NCBI GenBank assembly: GCA_030848705.1 | Contig: CM061244.1 | Span: forward strand, 49,765,190 to 49,829,189 | Direction: 5' to 3' | Source: Heracleum sosnowskyi | Taxonomy: Eukaryota; Streptophyta; Magnoliopsida; Apiales; Apiaceae | Length of the DNA stretch: 64,000 nucleotides | Shown: positions 35,984 to 47,756 of the stretch, one piece after another | Layout: every line of letters starts with the position of its first letter | Position numbering within the stretch: position 1 is the stretch's first letter | Program-made: the position numbers and the translations under genes | Notes under the pieces: generated by a model | The model's input: only the letters and a program-made list of their open reading frames with translations | What the model was told of the DNA's origin: nothing | Database searches by the model: none

Positions 35984-36276
35984 TTGGATTCAGCTTTTAA
36001 TTATATGTATGACATAACTTAAAGAAGTGGCAGCAAACATAAACTTGTAAATTATATTTTGGGCTTGTAAACACTTATGATATGTATGTGGATCCTGTTA
36101 GCATTACTTATTTCAAGTTCATCTCTGGGACTATAACTTGTATGTGTGTATGTGAGCTTAGATGGTGGGGTCATAGCATGTTGTTTATTTATAATGATTC
36201 AAGTCAAGCATGATGTATGGAATGATGACCGTAACGACCAGATTTCTGACCCCGGATCTGGGGCTGTTACAGCCGT

Positions 36277-38500
36277 AGAAGGCCACCAGTTATTAGCCTT
36301 CTTGGAGGGGAAGGAAAAGAATGGGGCTTGGAGGCTCTGGGGGTTCTCACACTATCAGGGTTTTTCTGAGTGATCTCATCACTCCTCACTGAAGAACTCT
36401 CATGGCCTAGTGCCTGAACATTTAGGGCTCCCTCAAGTTCACTCTGGACATGCTCAAGTCCCTCTCCTTTTTCCAGATCATTTGGATGCCTCTCATTTTT
36501 ATGCTCACCTCTCTTTTCTTTTATCTCTCTTTTCTTTTGCACACTCTCACTCAACCTAGATGCATGGGTATGAGCAGTACTTACATGCAATGAAAGAGAT
36601 GGTCTAGAATGTACCTTTAACAACTGAGAAAGGGGCACATCATCATCAGAGACATCCTCAACAGTTACAGCATCAAAATCAGGCTGTGTAGAGGTGACAA
36701 TAGCTTTTCCAGAAATGTTAATGTCAGCTGAAAGAGTGACAGTAGGTTCCACTGCAGCTTGGACAGCAGGTTTGGTTGGGGCAGCAACTTCTACTGAATC
36801 CTTGACAGCAGGGTCACCTGTGACAACAACATTTGCAGAGTCCTTGACAGCAACTGAGGCTGTGACAACATCTTCCCTAAGGTAAGATGCTCCTTGGAGA
36901 TCGAACAAGGCACTGGTTGTTTCACTTTCTAGCAGAGTTGCACCTTGCTCTTTCTCAGTGTTTGAAGGAGTGGTGTCCATCTCACTTTGAGAAATGGGTT
37001 CTTGTGGACCACTAGATGGGGGCTCATCCATGTTTGGAGATGGATGATCAAAACCTGAAGGGTTGGGACTGTCCCCCCCTCTAGGTTGTGGAGAAGAAAC
37101 AAATGAATGAGTAGGGAATGAAGAAGGTGAAAGTGGAGAACAGAATAATGGTTGCTCCACATATGGAACTTGTGAAGCATCAATTTGGGAAGTGAAATCC
37201 TCACTGTGTCCTGACTCCAAGTGTGTTTCTGTAAGTGGAGGCTTCTCATGAGTTGGAACATGAGGTTGTGTAGACTCTGTACAAGGTGCCTTGGGATACA
37301 GGCCAATTTCAATAGATGTCCCTTGTTGAGAAGGAACATCTAGGGAGGTGTTTACTACCATATGTTCCTCTACAGTCTTTTGGGAGACTACAGGGTGACT
37401 GACAGTGGTTTTGGCCCTCTTAGATCTCTTCTTCTTAGGCTCAGGAGGAACCACTGTGGGTTCTGTTTGACTACCTTCCTTATTTGCTGCACTAGGTGCA
37501 GGAATTCCTTCTTGACTCTCAACACTACCACCAACACCAGTTTCTAGGGGTCTTTTTCTGGATTCTTGCAAGGCTTGTCTCTGTACTTTGGGAAGTCTAG
37601 AGAACCTAGGCTGAGTGTATGGTGTAGAATGGGGGTTAGCTGAATTTGGGTCTAATCCAGCCTCATCCTCAAGAGTGAAGGTGTCATACCCAGAAGGCAA
37701 TGGAAAATCAATGTTAGGCACTTGATCAACCATGTGTTTGGTGAAGCGGAGTGGAATATGTGCATTTAAATTCTATGAAGTGAGAGTTGTGTGTGTATTT
37801 CTTTTCAAAACACTGCACACCTCTGAACGAGGGGCATTTTCATCAAAATCACATAAGGAATTAATGCACAACATGAGAAAGCGAGGATAAATGTTTACCT
37901 TCTTACCTATGGCAGCCTTGAGATGTGACATGGGTAGCTTTCCAACATCCACTTTGTACCCATGAACAAGAGAGTGAGTGAACTTCTTGATGTAGGTGGG
38001 AATCCCATTCCAGCCGGTGGTCTTGGTAGAGAACACCTTCACCATTGCATCAAACACCATGCTCCACTCCTTTCTTAGATACTTCCTGTCCATTTCACCA
38101 GAAGGGTACCACTTAGTTGTGCCCTCTTCAAGAATGGGTCCTGAATACCCAATTTTCAAGAAGAGCTTCTTTAGGGTCTCATCACTAGCAAGCTCGGTGT
38201 AGTTCTTTCCTGGTTCTAGCACAATTCCCAAAGCTGTATTGATGCCCTGAACAGTGAGAGTGTAACTGTGCTCCTTGATTTTGAACTAAATGGTTGAGTT
38301 GTCACCATCTCCTTGAGCAACAGCTGTCTCCCAGAAATTTTCAATCTTGTCTAGGTCAAGAACAGGAGTTGAGGTAATTGCATACCCAAGATAGGACTTA
38401 TTCAGGAAAGAAACAAGCCCTTTGAAATCTTCACCAACATCATTAGGAGAGATGATGCCAACAAAGTTAGTTTGAGAAATTGATTGTTTGGGGGCCATTT
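36277..38500 (-). pseudogene. C1 extra 3' ORF, N-terminal part
   Basis: Three minus-strand frames, 38498-38286 (70 codons, starts MAPKQSISQ), 38231-37773 (152 codons) and 37733-36277, make up the start of the extra ORF. The first ATG follows a leader and is probably the true start. The first two pieces form a folded-looking domain with conserved Trp residues (FWETA, KWYPSG, RKEWSM, TGWNGIP, YPRFL). The third is a long, low-complexity tail rich in Ser, Pro, Thr and Val with a basic patch near KKKRSKRAK. Stops between the pieces show decay. Function unknown. It is cut at 36276 by the solo LTR. Confidence 0.7.
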
Positions 38501-39859
38501 TTGCTGGTTGAGAGAAGAAAGAAAGTAAGAAGATGAAATTGCTTGGATAGAAGAGAAAAGAGTGTTGTGTTTACTTTTTGGTGCAGTTGAATAACTGATG
38601 AATACAGAGGGAAGTTCAAGCGTTTAACTGAAAGAGTGGAAAAGTATAATCGTGTCTTAACCCAGTAATCAATCACATGGGTTACTGGTTTAATTCTCTC
38701 TCCTCATGGAGGATGATTGTACAATCTTAACGGTCCACTACTTTGACAGTAACCTGTGCGCTAAAACAACCGTGTCAGTAACTTTGGTGTGATGACAGTA
38801 GGTTTTACTTGACAGAAACATTGGCGCAAAAACTTACTATCATCGTTAAGTGTTGTAATGACAGTATCTTTTACAATTCTTGACAGAAAGTTGTTTACTC
38901 CTGTCGAGAGACTAACTGTCAGGGCATACACTAACAGTCACTTTTCTTGATGACAACAACTCTTGCGGGAAAACAATAACTGTCGAGACTTTGTACTTGA
39001 TCTGTTTTATTAAACATCTTAACCGAAGAGACACCAACCAAACATATGCAATATTGATTACTGATTCATTATTCATGCACATTAGTTCAATCATTTAATC
39101 AACACAGACACACAGCAGGTAATAAGGAACTATAGAAAGGAAATGGATAAATTTTATTAAAAGGAGGGTTAAATTTCTACAATTGAAAGATACAATTATT
39201 CATCACAATTTTTCTTAATCAATTCTAGAAAATTTGCCCTAGCCTCTTCTTCTGTGGTTCCTTCTTCCTTGAGGAGTGCTTGATACTCCTTTTCCTGTTC
39301 TTGCCACTTAGCCTCTTCAGCGGCTTTGGCAGCAAGTTCTTTCTCCTTTTCTTCATCGAGAAGGTCCTCCATCTCATCAAACAAAGCTTCAACTACTTCT
39401 TTATATGAGACTTAGTGCTAATCTTAGGCATGTATTCGATTCCTACTTTGTTTTCCATTTTACCTTTTTCTGAATGATTCACTAATATGACCTAAGGTTC
39501 ATTTTATAGGCATACTAGGTAAAAGGGAGGTAAATGGTCAACAGTTCAGAGTACCCATACAACTACCACAGATTGCAATTAAGAGTGATTTCTACCAATA
39601 ATCCAACAATCAAAGCTAAAATGACCAATCAGTGAAATTCCTTAACCAATTTCAACATTAAAAACCATGCAAGTTAATGACATACAACGTCTAACTATGA
39701 AGTTTAAGACTAGAACAAAATTCAATTTATCACAGTCAAAGCAAGCATGCTGTCAAAAACAGATAGTGACTTGAGTAGACAGTAACTTCTCATGACAACA
39801 ACTTTGAAAGGTTACTGTCACAAGCTTCATTTGAATATGAAAATAGAAAAACTAGTAAG
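38501..39859 (-). other. C1 spacer between pol and the extra 3' ORF
   Basis: Non-coding except for the small ORF at 39196-39384. It contains many GACAG/CTGTC words, about eight by eye in 38740-39000 and three more in 39730-39830, like those in the C1 LTR. The part 39400-39720 shows nothing further. Confidence 0.6.
39196..39384 (-). CDS. Small charged ORF between C1 pol and extra ORF
   Basis: A 62-codon minus-strand frame, very rich in Glu, Lys and Ala (DEEKEKELAAKAAEEAKWQ), predicted to be one long helix or coiled coil. It is not a known domain and may be the remnant of a longer frame: the DNA just upstream (to about 39450) has further similar coding-like text with a stop. Not proven to be expressed. 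Confidence 0.35.
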   Translation of the reverse strand: MFDEMEDLLDEEKEKELAAKAAEEAKWQEQEKEYQALLKEEGTTEEEARANFLELIKKNCDE

Positions 39860-42800
39860 TTAACATACCAGATTTAGCATTCCCAATTCACTTACCAACC
39901 CGTTAAAGGTTGCTTCATCTAGTAGTTTTGTGAAGATGTCTGCAAGTTGCTTTTTTGTTGGGACATAGATCAACTTCACAGTTCCTCTTTCAACATGCTC
40001 TCTTATGAAATGATGTATAATGTCAATGTGCTTTGTCCTAGAGTGTTGAACAGGATTGTCTGAGATGGCTATGGCAATAGTGTTGTCACAGTAGATAGGG
40101 ATATTGTTCAGCACTAGACCATAATCCAAAAGTTGATTCTTCATCCACAGAATTTGTGCACAGCAACTTCCAGCTGCAATGTATTCAGCTTCTGCAGTAG
40201 ATGTGGAAACTGAATGATGCTTCTTACTAAACCATGACACCAATCTTCCACCAAGAAATTGACAGCTTCCTATTGTACTTTTTCTGTCAATTCTACACCC
40301 AACATAGTCTGAATCAGAGTACCCCACTAGCTCAAACCCAGTATTTTTAGAATACCAAAGGCCTAGATTAGGAGTGCCCTTTAGATATCTAAAAATTCTT
40401 TTGATAGCTACCAAGTGTGACTCCTTTGGATCAGCTTGAAACCTTGCACAGAGACATGTAGCAAACATTATGTCAGGTCTGCTAGCAGTTAGGTAAAGAA
40501 GAGATCCAACCATGTCTCTGTAAGCACTAGAGTCCACTTTCTTCCCTTTGGAGTCTAGATCCAAACTAGTTGATGTAGAGATGGGAGTCTTGGCAGGTGA
40601 TGAATCTTCTAGGTTGAACTTCTTGAGAAGTTCCTTGACATAATTTGCTTGACAAATAAAGATTCCATCATCTTTCTGAAGAACTTGTAATCCAAGGAAG
40701 AATGACAGTTCTTCCATCATGTTCATCTCATACTTGTTTCTCATTAGAGATGAAAACTTTTCACACAGCTTCTCATTTGATGATCCAAAGATGATATCAT
40801 CAACATAAATTTGAACCAAAATGATGTCTTTGCCATGATGCTTGTAGAATAGAGTTTTATCTACTACACCTCTTGTAAATTGGTTTTCCAATAGAAAGGC
40901 AGAGAGGGTATCATACCAGGCTCTTGGAGCTTGTTTCAATCCATAAAGTGCTTTGAACAGATTGTACACAAAAGCATACACCTCAGCATCTTCAAAACCT
41001 GGTGGTTGTTCAACATACACTTCTTCCTCCAACTCTCCATTTAGAAAAGCACTTTTGACATCCATTTGGAACACCTTGAAATTACAGTGTGCAGAAAAGG
41101 CTAGAAAAATCCTTATAGATTCAAGTCTGGCAACAGGTGCAAATGTCTCATCATAATCTATTCCTTCCTGTTGACAGTAACCTTTATCTACTAGCCTTGC
41201 CTTGTTTCTTGTCACATTCCCATTTTCATCCAATTTGTTTATGAATACCCACTTTGTATCAATTACTGATTTCCCCTTTGGTCTTGGAACCAGTTTCCAT
41301 ACATTGTTCCTTTCAAACTGGTTGAGTTCCTCTTGCATAGCAATCACCCAATCAGAATCCAACAATGTTTCATCAATTGCTTTTGGCTCCACTTGAGAAA
41401 GAAAGCAGGAAAACATGTTGTCAACAGAAACATTGTTCCTGGTTCTTACCCCAGAAGAAGGATCTCCAATAATTAGGTCATTTGTGTGATCCTTATTCCA
41501 CCTTGTGGTTCTAGGCAAGCTTCTTGTTTGATCTGAAACAGTAGTCTCAGTTTGAGGAACTGAGTCTTCACCAGGACAGTTGTCTCCACCATTCTCTTCA
41601 ATATCTCCAGAGTCACCATCATTTTGAGGATTCCCTGAAATAGTTTGTGACTGAGCTGGAGTTTGATTGACATCACTTTCAATGACAGCATCTTTTTCAA
41701 GATCAACAGTTTGAGTAAAGGTGGGTTCTTCATCAACAATTTCTTCTTCCTCCAAGTATCCTTGATTCTCAAATCTAAGAGTCTGCATTTGACCATCCTC
41801 ATGCAGCCCTGGAAACTTGGTTTCATCAAATGTGACATTTACACTTTCATCAATAATCATGTGTTCCAAGAGGTAGACTCTGTAGGCAGTCCTTTCTATG
41901 GCATAACCCATGAAAATACCTTCATAAGATTTTGTGTCAAATTTTCCTTTCTTTTCATGGTTGTCCTTCATCATGAAGCATTTGCTACCAAACGCATGAA
42001 AATATTTGACAGTAGGTTTCTTCTCAGTTAGCAAGTAGTAAGGAGTGTTCCCATGAGTCTTGTTAATCAAGGTTCTGTTCTGTGTGTAACAGGCTGTGTT
42101 AATAGCTTCTGCCCAGAAGTATGTAGGTAACTTTGCATCATGTAGCATAGTCCTGGCAGCTTCAATGAGAGTTCTGTTTTCCTCTCTACAACTCCATTCT
42201 ACTGTGGTGTCCTTGCAGCAGAAAATTGTTGCACAATTCCTTCATCCTTGCAGAAATTACCAAGAGTGGCATTTCTGAACTCAGTACCATTGTCACTTCT
42301 CAGAATTTGAACCTTGGCATTTGGAGTTCTGTCAAGAACTCTTAAGTGATCAATGATGACTTGAGCAGCTTCATCTTTTGATTCTAGATACTTCACCCAA
42401 GTATACCTAGAATAATCATCCACCATAACTAATGCATATCTCTTCTTGGCTAAGGATGTAACATTTACTGGGCCAAAGAGATCCATAAGAATTAGCTTGA
42501 GTGGTTCCGTGTTGGTGTTGACTTGCTTTGACCTATGCACAGCTCTCCTCAATTTTCCCATTTGACAGTCCTCACACAGTCCTTCTTGATAGAATTCCTG
42601 TTGAGGTAGTCCTCTTACCAGTTCCTTCTTCATCAGCATATTCATTGTATTGAGGTTTAAGTGAGAGAGTGTCCTATGCCAAAGCATGTTGTCACCAACA
42701 GTAGCTTTACTATAAAAACAGTAAATCTTGTCCTTCTTTGTTGAATTTAGATCAGCAACAAATAGGCTTCCTTTCCTTACCCCTTTCAAAGAGAGGCTTC

Positions 42801-43037
42801 CTTCTTTCTTGTGATAGATATTGCACACCATCATGTCAAAATCAACCTTGAATCCTCTGTCACTGAATTGGCTTACACTGAGCAAGTTGTACTTCAATCC
42901 ATCAACAAGTGCAATATCATTAATGACAATATTTCCAATTTCCAAACAGCCATATCCCACTGTGTAACCTTTGCTGTTGTCTCCAAAGGTTATGATTGGG
43001 CCAGCTTTCTCCACAAATTGAGATATCAGGGCTTTAT
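39860..43037 (-). pseudogene. C1 pol: integrase, reverse transcriptase, RNase H (copy A)
   Basis: Minus-strand frames 43062-42199 and 42148-39860 (762 codons). The first has the Gag-pre-integrase region and integrase core start. The second has the integrase end, a long acidic linker, the Ty1/copia reverse transcriptase (WKLVPRPKG, QMDVKSAFLNG, YVDDIIFGS) and RNase H with the late block TKHIDI.HHFIREH. The frame is broken by a TAG at 42201-42199, where the family-conserved TPQQNGVVER should read, and by a one-base loss about 20 bases further. Gag and the protease are absent because a Tekay LTR begins at 43038. Confidence 0.9.
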
Positions 43038-43971
43038 TGTAACGCCCCAAATCCAGGGTCAAAGGATTTGGTCGTCACGCTGCAATCTCAATTCAAACAA
43101 CCTGCTCAATATTAAATCAACACAATAATAATATCTGCGACCCCAACTCTACCAAGAATCTTTAAAGGTTATAGTGCTAGAAACAAGAATCCAAAATTCC
43201 ATTACATAAAATTTTCTTCTTTACAACCATTCTATTTACATACAATCTATAACACTAGTATAACTTCGATAAGAAGTATACCAAGCAACTAATCTTATAC
43301 AATATAATATTCAATAGAAATCAACTTTATACAAAACCTATCACTAGCTCCAAATACTCTGGATCAAAACGTCTTTACGCTAATATCTTTTCCCGACTCT
43401 GACCAGTTACGCAGACAATTCTCGCCAATGCACCTTCTTACTGAAAGGCTAAAATATATATAAAGAAAACAAGTATGAGCAAAAGAATTGCTCAGCAGTG
43501 CATTATCAAGTATAATATGAAAAGTTTCCAAAATAAGCTTTGGATTTTCAAATAAACAAGCTTTTGTTTTAAACATTTGTAATCTCTAAAATTCTCAAAT
43601 CAAGTTTGGTAATTTACCACAATTTCTCATTCAGCTTCTCGCAACCGAATAGTTTAAAACACAAAAATATTTATATTGGTCGTCACGGTTACCCAAACAA
43701 CAATAACTACAATAGTATGTAGAAAATATGAAATAAATATAACTCATACGTCTTCAAGATCGTAGCTTGTACAAAAATACTAGTTTTGAAGATAACAGAT
43801 CTATTCACAACATCTTCTGAAACCAACAACTCTGGAAGGGTAGAATAATCCAGGAGTAAGAATGAGCCAACGCGCTCGGCCATCGAATAAAGGACGTGCT
43901 TCACGACTTCAATATGATACCGTCTGGATATGAGGTATGAATAAAACTTATCAAGATAGATATCTCACACG

Positions 43972-46067
43972 GCATAGTCTGAATCAGAGTACCCCACTAG
44001 CTCAAACCCAGTATTTTTAGAATACCAAAGGCCTAGATTAGGAGTGCCCTTTAGATATCTAAAAATTCTTTTGATAGCTACCAAGTGTGACTCATTTGGA
44101 TCAGCTTGAAACCTTGCACAGAGATATGTAGCAAACATTATGTCAGGTCTGCTAGCAGTTAGGTAAAGAAGAGATCCAACCATGTCTCTGTAAGCACTAG
44201 AGTCCACTTTCTTCCCTTTGGAGTCTAGATCCAAACTAGTTGATGTAGAGATGGGAGTCTTGGCAGGTGATGAATCTTCTAGGTTGAGCTTCTTGAGAAG
44301 TTCCTTGACATACTTTGCTTGACAAATGAAGATTCCATCATCTTTCTGAAGAACTTGTAATCCAAGGAAGAATGACAGTTCTCCCATCATGTTCATCTCA
44401 TACTTGTTTCTCATTAGAGATGAAAACTTTTCACACAGCTTCTCATTTGATGATCCAAAGATGATATCATCAACATAAATTTGAACCAAAATGATGTCTT
44501 TGCCATGATGCTTGTAGAATAGAGTTTTATCTACTACACCTCTTGTAAATTGGTTTTCCAATAGAAAGGCAGAGAGGGTATCATACCAGGCTCTTGGAGC
44601 TTGTTTCAATCCATAAAGTGCTTTGAACAGCTTGTACACAAAAGCATACACCTCAGCATCTTCAAAACCTGGTGGTTGTTCAACATACACTTCTTCCTCC
44701 AACTCTCCATTTAGAAAAGCACTTTTGACATCCATTTGGAACACCTTGAAATTACAGTGTGCAGAAAAGGCTAGAAAAATCCTTATAGCTTCAAGTCTGG
44801 CAACAGGTGCAAATGTCTCATCATAATCTATTCCTTCCTGTTGACAGTGACCTTTAGATACTAGCCTTGCCTTGTTTCTTGTCACATTCCCATTTTCATC
44901 CAATTTGTTTATGAATACCCACTTTGTATCAATAACTGATTTTCCCTTTGGTCTTGGAACCAGTTTCCATACATTGTTCCTTTCAAACTGGTTGAGTTCC
45001 TCTTGCATAGCAATCACCCAATCAGAATCCAACAATGTTTCATCAATTGCTTTTGGCTCCACTTGAGAAAGAAAGCAGGAAAACATGTTGTCAACAAAAA
45101 CATTGTACCTGGTTCTTACCCCAGAAGAAGGATCTCCAATAATTAGGTCATTTGTGTGATCCTTATTCCACCTTGTGGTTCTAGGCAAGCTTCTGGTTTG
45201 ATCTGAAACAGTAGTCTTAGTTTGAGGAACTGAGTCTTCACCAGGACAGTTGTCTCCACCATTCACTTCAATATCTCCAGAGTCACCATCATTTTGATGA
45301 TTCCCTGAAATAGTTTGTGACTGAGCTGGAGTTTGATTGACATCACTTTCAATGACAGCATCTTGTTCAAGATCAACAGTTTGAGTAAAGGTGGGTTCTT
45401 CATCAACAATTTCTTTTTCCTCCAAGTATCCTTGATTCTCAAATCTAAGAGTCTACATTTGACCATCCTCATGCAGCCCTGGAAACTTGGTTTCATCAAA
45501 TGTGACATTTACACTTTCATCAATAATCCTGTGTTCCAAGAGGTAGACTCTGTAGGCAGTCCTTTCTATGGCATAACCCATGAAAATACCTTCATAAGCT
45601 TTTGTGTCAAATTTTCCTTTCTTTTCATGGTTGTCCTTCATCATGAAGCATTTGCTACCAAACACATGAAAATACTTGACAGTAGGTTTCTTCTCAGTTA
45701 GCAAGTAGTAAGGAGTGTTCCCATGAGTCTTGTTAATCAAGGTTCTGTTCTGTGTGTAACAGGCTGTGTTAATAGCTTCTGCCCAGAAGTATGTAGGTAA
45801 CTTTGCATCATGTAGCATAGTCCAGGCAACTTCAATGAGAGTTCTGTTCTTCCTCTCCACAACCCCATTCTACTGTGGTGTCCTTGCAGCAGAAAATTGT
45901 TGCACAATTCCTTCATCCTTGCAGAAATTACCAAGAGTGGCATTTCTGAACTCAGTACCATTGTCAATTCTAAGAATTTGAACCTTGGCATTTGGAGTTC
46001 TGTCAAGAACTCTTAAGAACTTCTCAGTACCATTGTCACTTCTCAGAATTTGAACTCTTAAGAATTC
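43972..46067 (-). pseudogene. Copia pol fragment B in the Tekay-3 LTR
   Basis: Nearly identical to C1 pol from the RNase H text GYSDSDY up to the integrase text near RVLDRTPNAK. It shares the integrase TAG (here 45872-45870) with copy A but lacks A's one-base loss. It has its own stop at 45455-45453 (CAG to TAG). At 46019-46067 it passes into a scrambled joint that repeats a 30-odd-base integrase piece before fragment C begins. Confidence 0.85.
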
Positions 46068-47756
46068 TACACCCAGCATAGTCTGAATCAGAGTACCCCA
46101 CTAGCTCAAACCCAGTATTTTTAGAATACCAAAGGCCTAGATTAGGAGTGCCCTTTAGATATCTAAAAATTCTTTTGATATCTACCAAGTGTGACTCCTT
46201 TGGATCTGCTTGAAACCTTGCACAGAGACATGTAGCAAACATTATGTCAGGTCTGCTAGCAGTTAGGTAAAGAAGAGATCCAACCATGTCTCTGTAAGCA
46301 CTAGAGTCCACTTTATTCCCTTTGGAGTCTAGATCCAAACTAGTTGATGTAGAGATGGGAGTCTTGGCAGGTGATGAATCTTCTAGGTTGAACTTCTTGA
46401 GAAGTTCCTTGACATACTTTGCTTGACAAATGAAGATTCCATCATCTTTCTGAAGAACTTGTAATCCAAGGAAGAATGACAGTTCTCCCATCATGTTCAT
46501 CTCATACTTGTTTCTCATTAGAGATGAAAACTTTTCACACAGCTTCTCATTTGATGATCCAAAGATGATATCATCAACATAAATTTGAACCAAAATGATG
46601 TCTTTGCCATGATGCTTGTAGAATAGAGTTTTATCTACTACACCTCTTGTAAATTGGTTTTCCAATAGAAAGGCAGAGAGGGTATCATACCAGGCTCTTG
46701 GAGCTTGTTTCAATCCATAAAGTGCTTTGAACAGCTTGTACGCAAAAGCATACACCTCAGCATCTTCAAAACCTGGTGGTTGTTCAACATACACTTCTTC
46801 CTCCAACTCTCCATTTAGAAAAGCACTTTTGACATCCATTTGGAACACCTTGAAATTACAGTGTGCAGAAAAGGCTAGAAAAATCCTTATAGCTTCAAGT
46901 CTGGCAACTGGTGCAAATGTCTCATCATAATCTATTCCTTCCTGTTGACAGTAACCTTTATCTACTAGCCTTGCCTTGTTTCTTGTCACATTCCCATTTT
47001 CATCCAATTTGTTTATGAATACCCACTTTGTATCAATAACTAATTTTCCCTTTGGTCTTGGAACCAGTTTCCGTACATTGTTCCTTTCAAACTGGTTGAG
47101 TTCCTCTTGCATAGCAATCACCCAATCAGAATCCAACAATGTTTCATCAATTGGTTTTGGCTCCACTTGAGAAAGAAAGCAGGAAAACATGTTGTCAACA
47201 GAAACATTGTTCCTGGTTCTTACCCCAGAAGAAGGATCTCCAATAATTAGGTCATTTGTGTGATCCTTATTCCACCTTGTGGTTCTAGGCAAGCTTCTGG
47301 TTTGATCTGAAACAGTAGTCTTAGTTTGAGGAACTGAGTCTTCACCAGGACAGTTGTCTCCACCATTCACTTCAATATCTCCAGAGTCACCATCATTTTG
47401 AGGATTCCCTGAAATAGTTTGTGACTGAGCTGGAGTTTGATTGACATCACTTTCAATGACAACATCTTTTTCAAGATCAACATTTTGAGTAAAGGTGGGT
47501 TCTTCATCAACAATTTCTTCTTCCTCCAAGTATCCTTGATTCTCAAATCTAAGAGTCTGCATTTGACCATCCTCATGCAGCCCTGGAAACTTGGTTTCAT
47601 CATATGTGAAATTTACACTTTCATCAATAATCCTGTGTTCCAAGAGGTAGACTCTGTAGGCAGTCCTTTCTATGGCATAACCCATGAAAATACCTTCATA
47701 AGCTTTTGTGTCAAATTTTCCTTTCTTTTCATGGTTGTCCTTCATCATGAAGCAAA
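46068..47756 (-). pseudogene. Copia pol fragment C in the Tekay-3 LTR
   Basis: Second tandem copy of the same RNase H to integrase region, with one open frame covering reverse transcriptase, linker and part of RNase H. It ends at the KCFMMKDNHEKKG text, where LTR sequence resumes. It differs from A and B by scattered changes only. No terminal repeats or target duplication mark it as a normal insertion. Confidence 0.85.

Larger units (their letters stand above)
32238..36271 (+). repeat. Solo Tekay LTR with perfect target duplication
   Basis: Starts TGTAAGACCCCAGATTTTGG and ends GGGGCTGTTACA, 4034 bp, flanked by GCCGT on both sides (32233-32237 and 36272-36276). It is the same family as Tekay-2 (identical opening, shared blocks throughout) but clearly diverged, so older. 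A solo LTR with a target duplication is the product of recombination between the two LTRs of a full element. It interrupts the copia extra ORF. Confidence 0.9.
14725..43037 (-). mobile_element. SIRE-type Ty1/copia element (C1), split by nested insertions
   Basis: On the minus strand the order is pol (43037-39860), spacer with a small ORF (39859-38501), an extra 3' ORF in three pieces (38500-36277, 32232-31464, 17873-15881), polypurine tract (15797-15786) and 3' LTR (15785-14725). The extra ORF between pol and the 3' LTR is the hallmark of the SIRE lineage. Insertions at 17874-31463 (Tekay-1) and 32238-36271 (solo LTR) separate the pieces. Gag and the 5' LTR are missing because a further Tekay LTR interrupts pol at 43038. 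Several stops and frameshifts make it non-functional. Confidence 0.8.

Noticed and set aside
43364..43576. Mini-exon in the Tekay-3 LTR
   Set aside because: A 70-codon minus frame covers the right place, but there is no ATG at the expected point and no clear AG-GTAG donor, so it is not listed as a coding feature.
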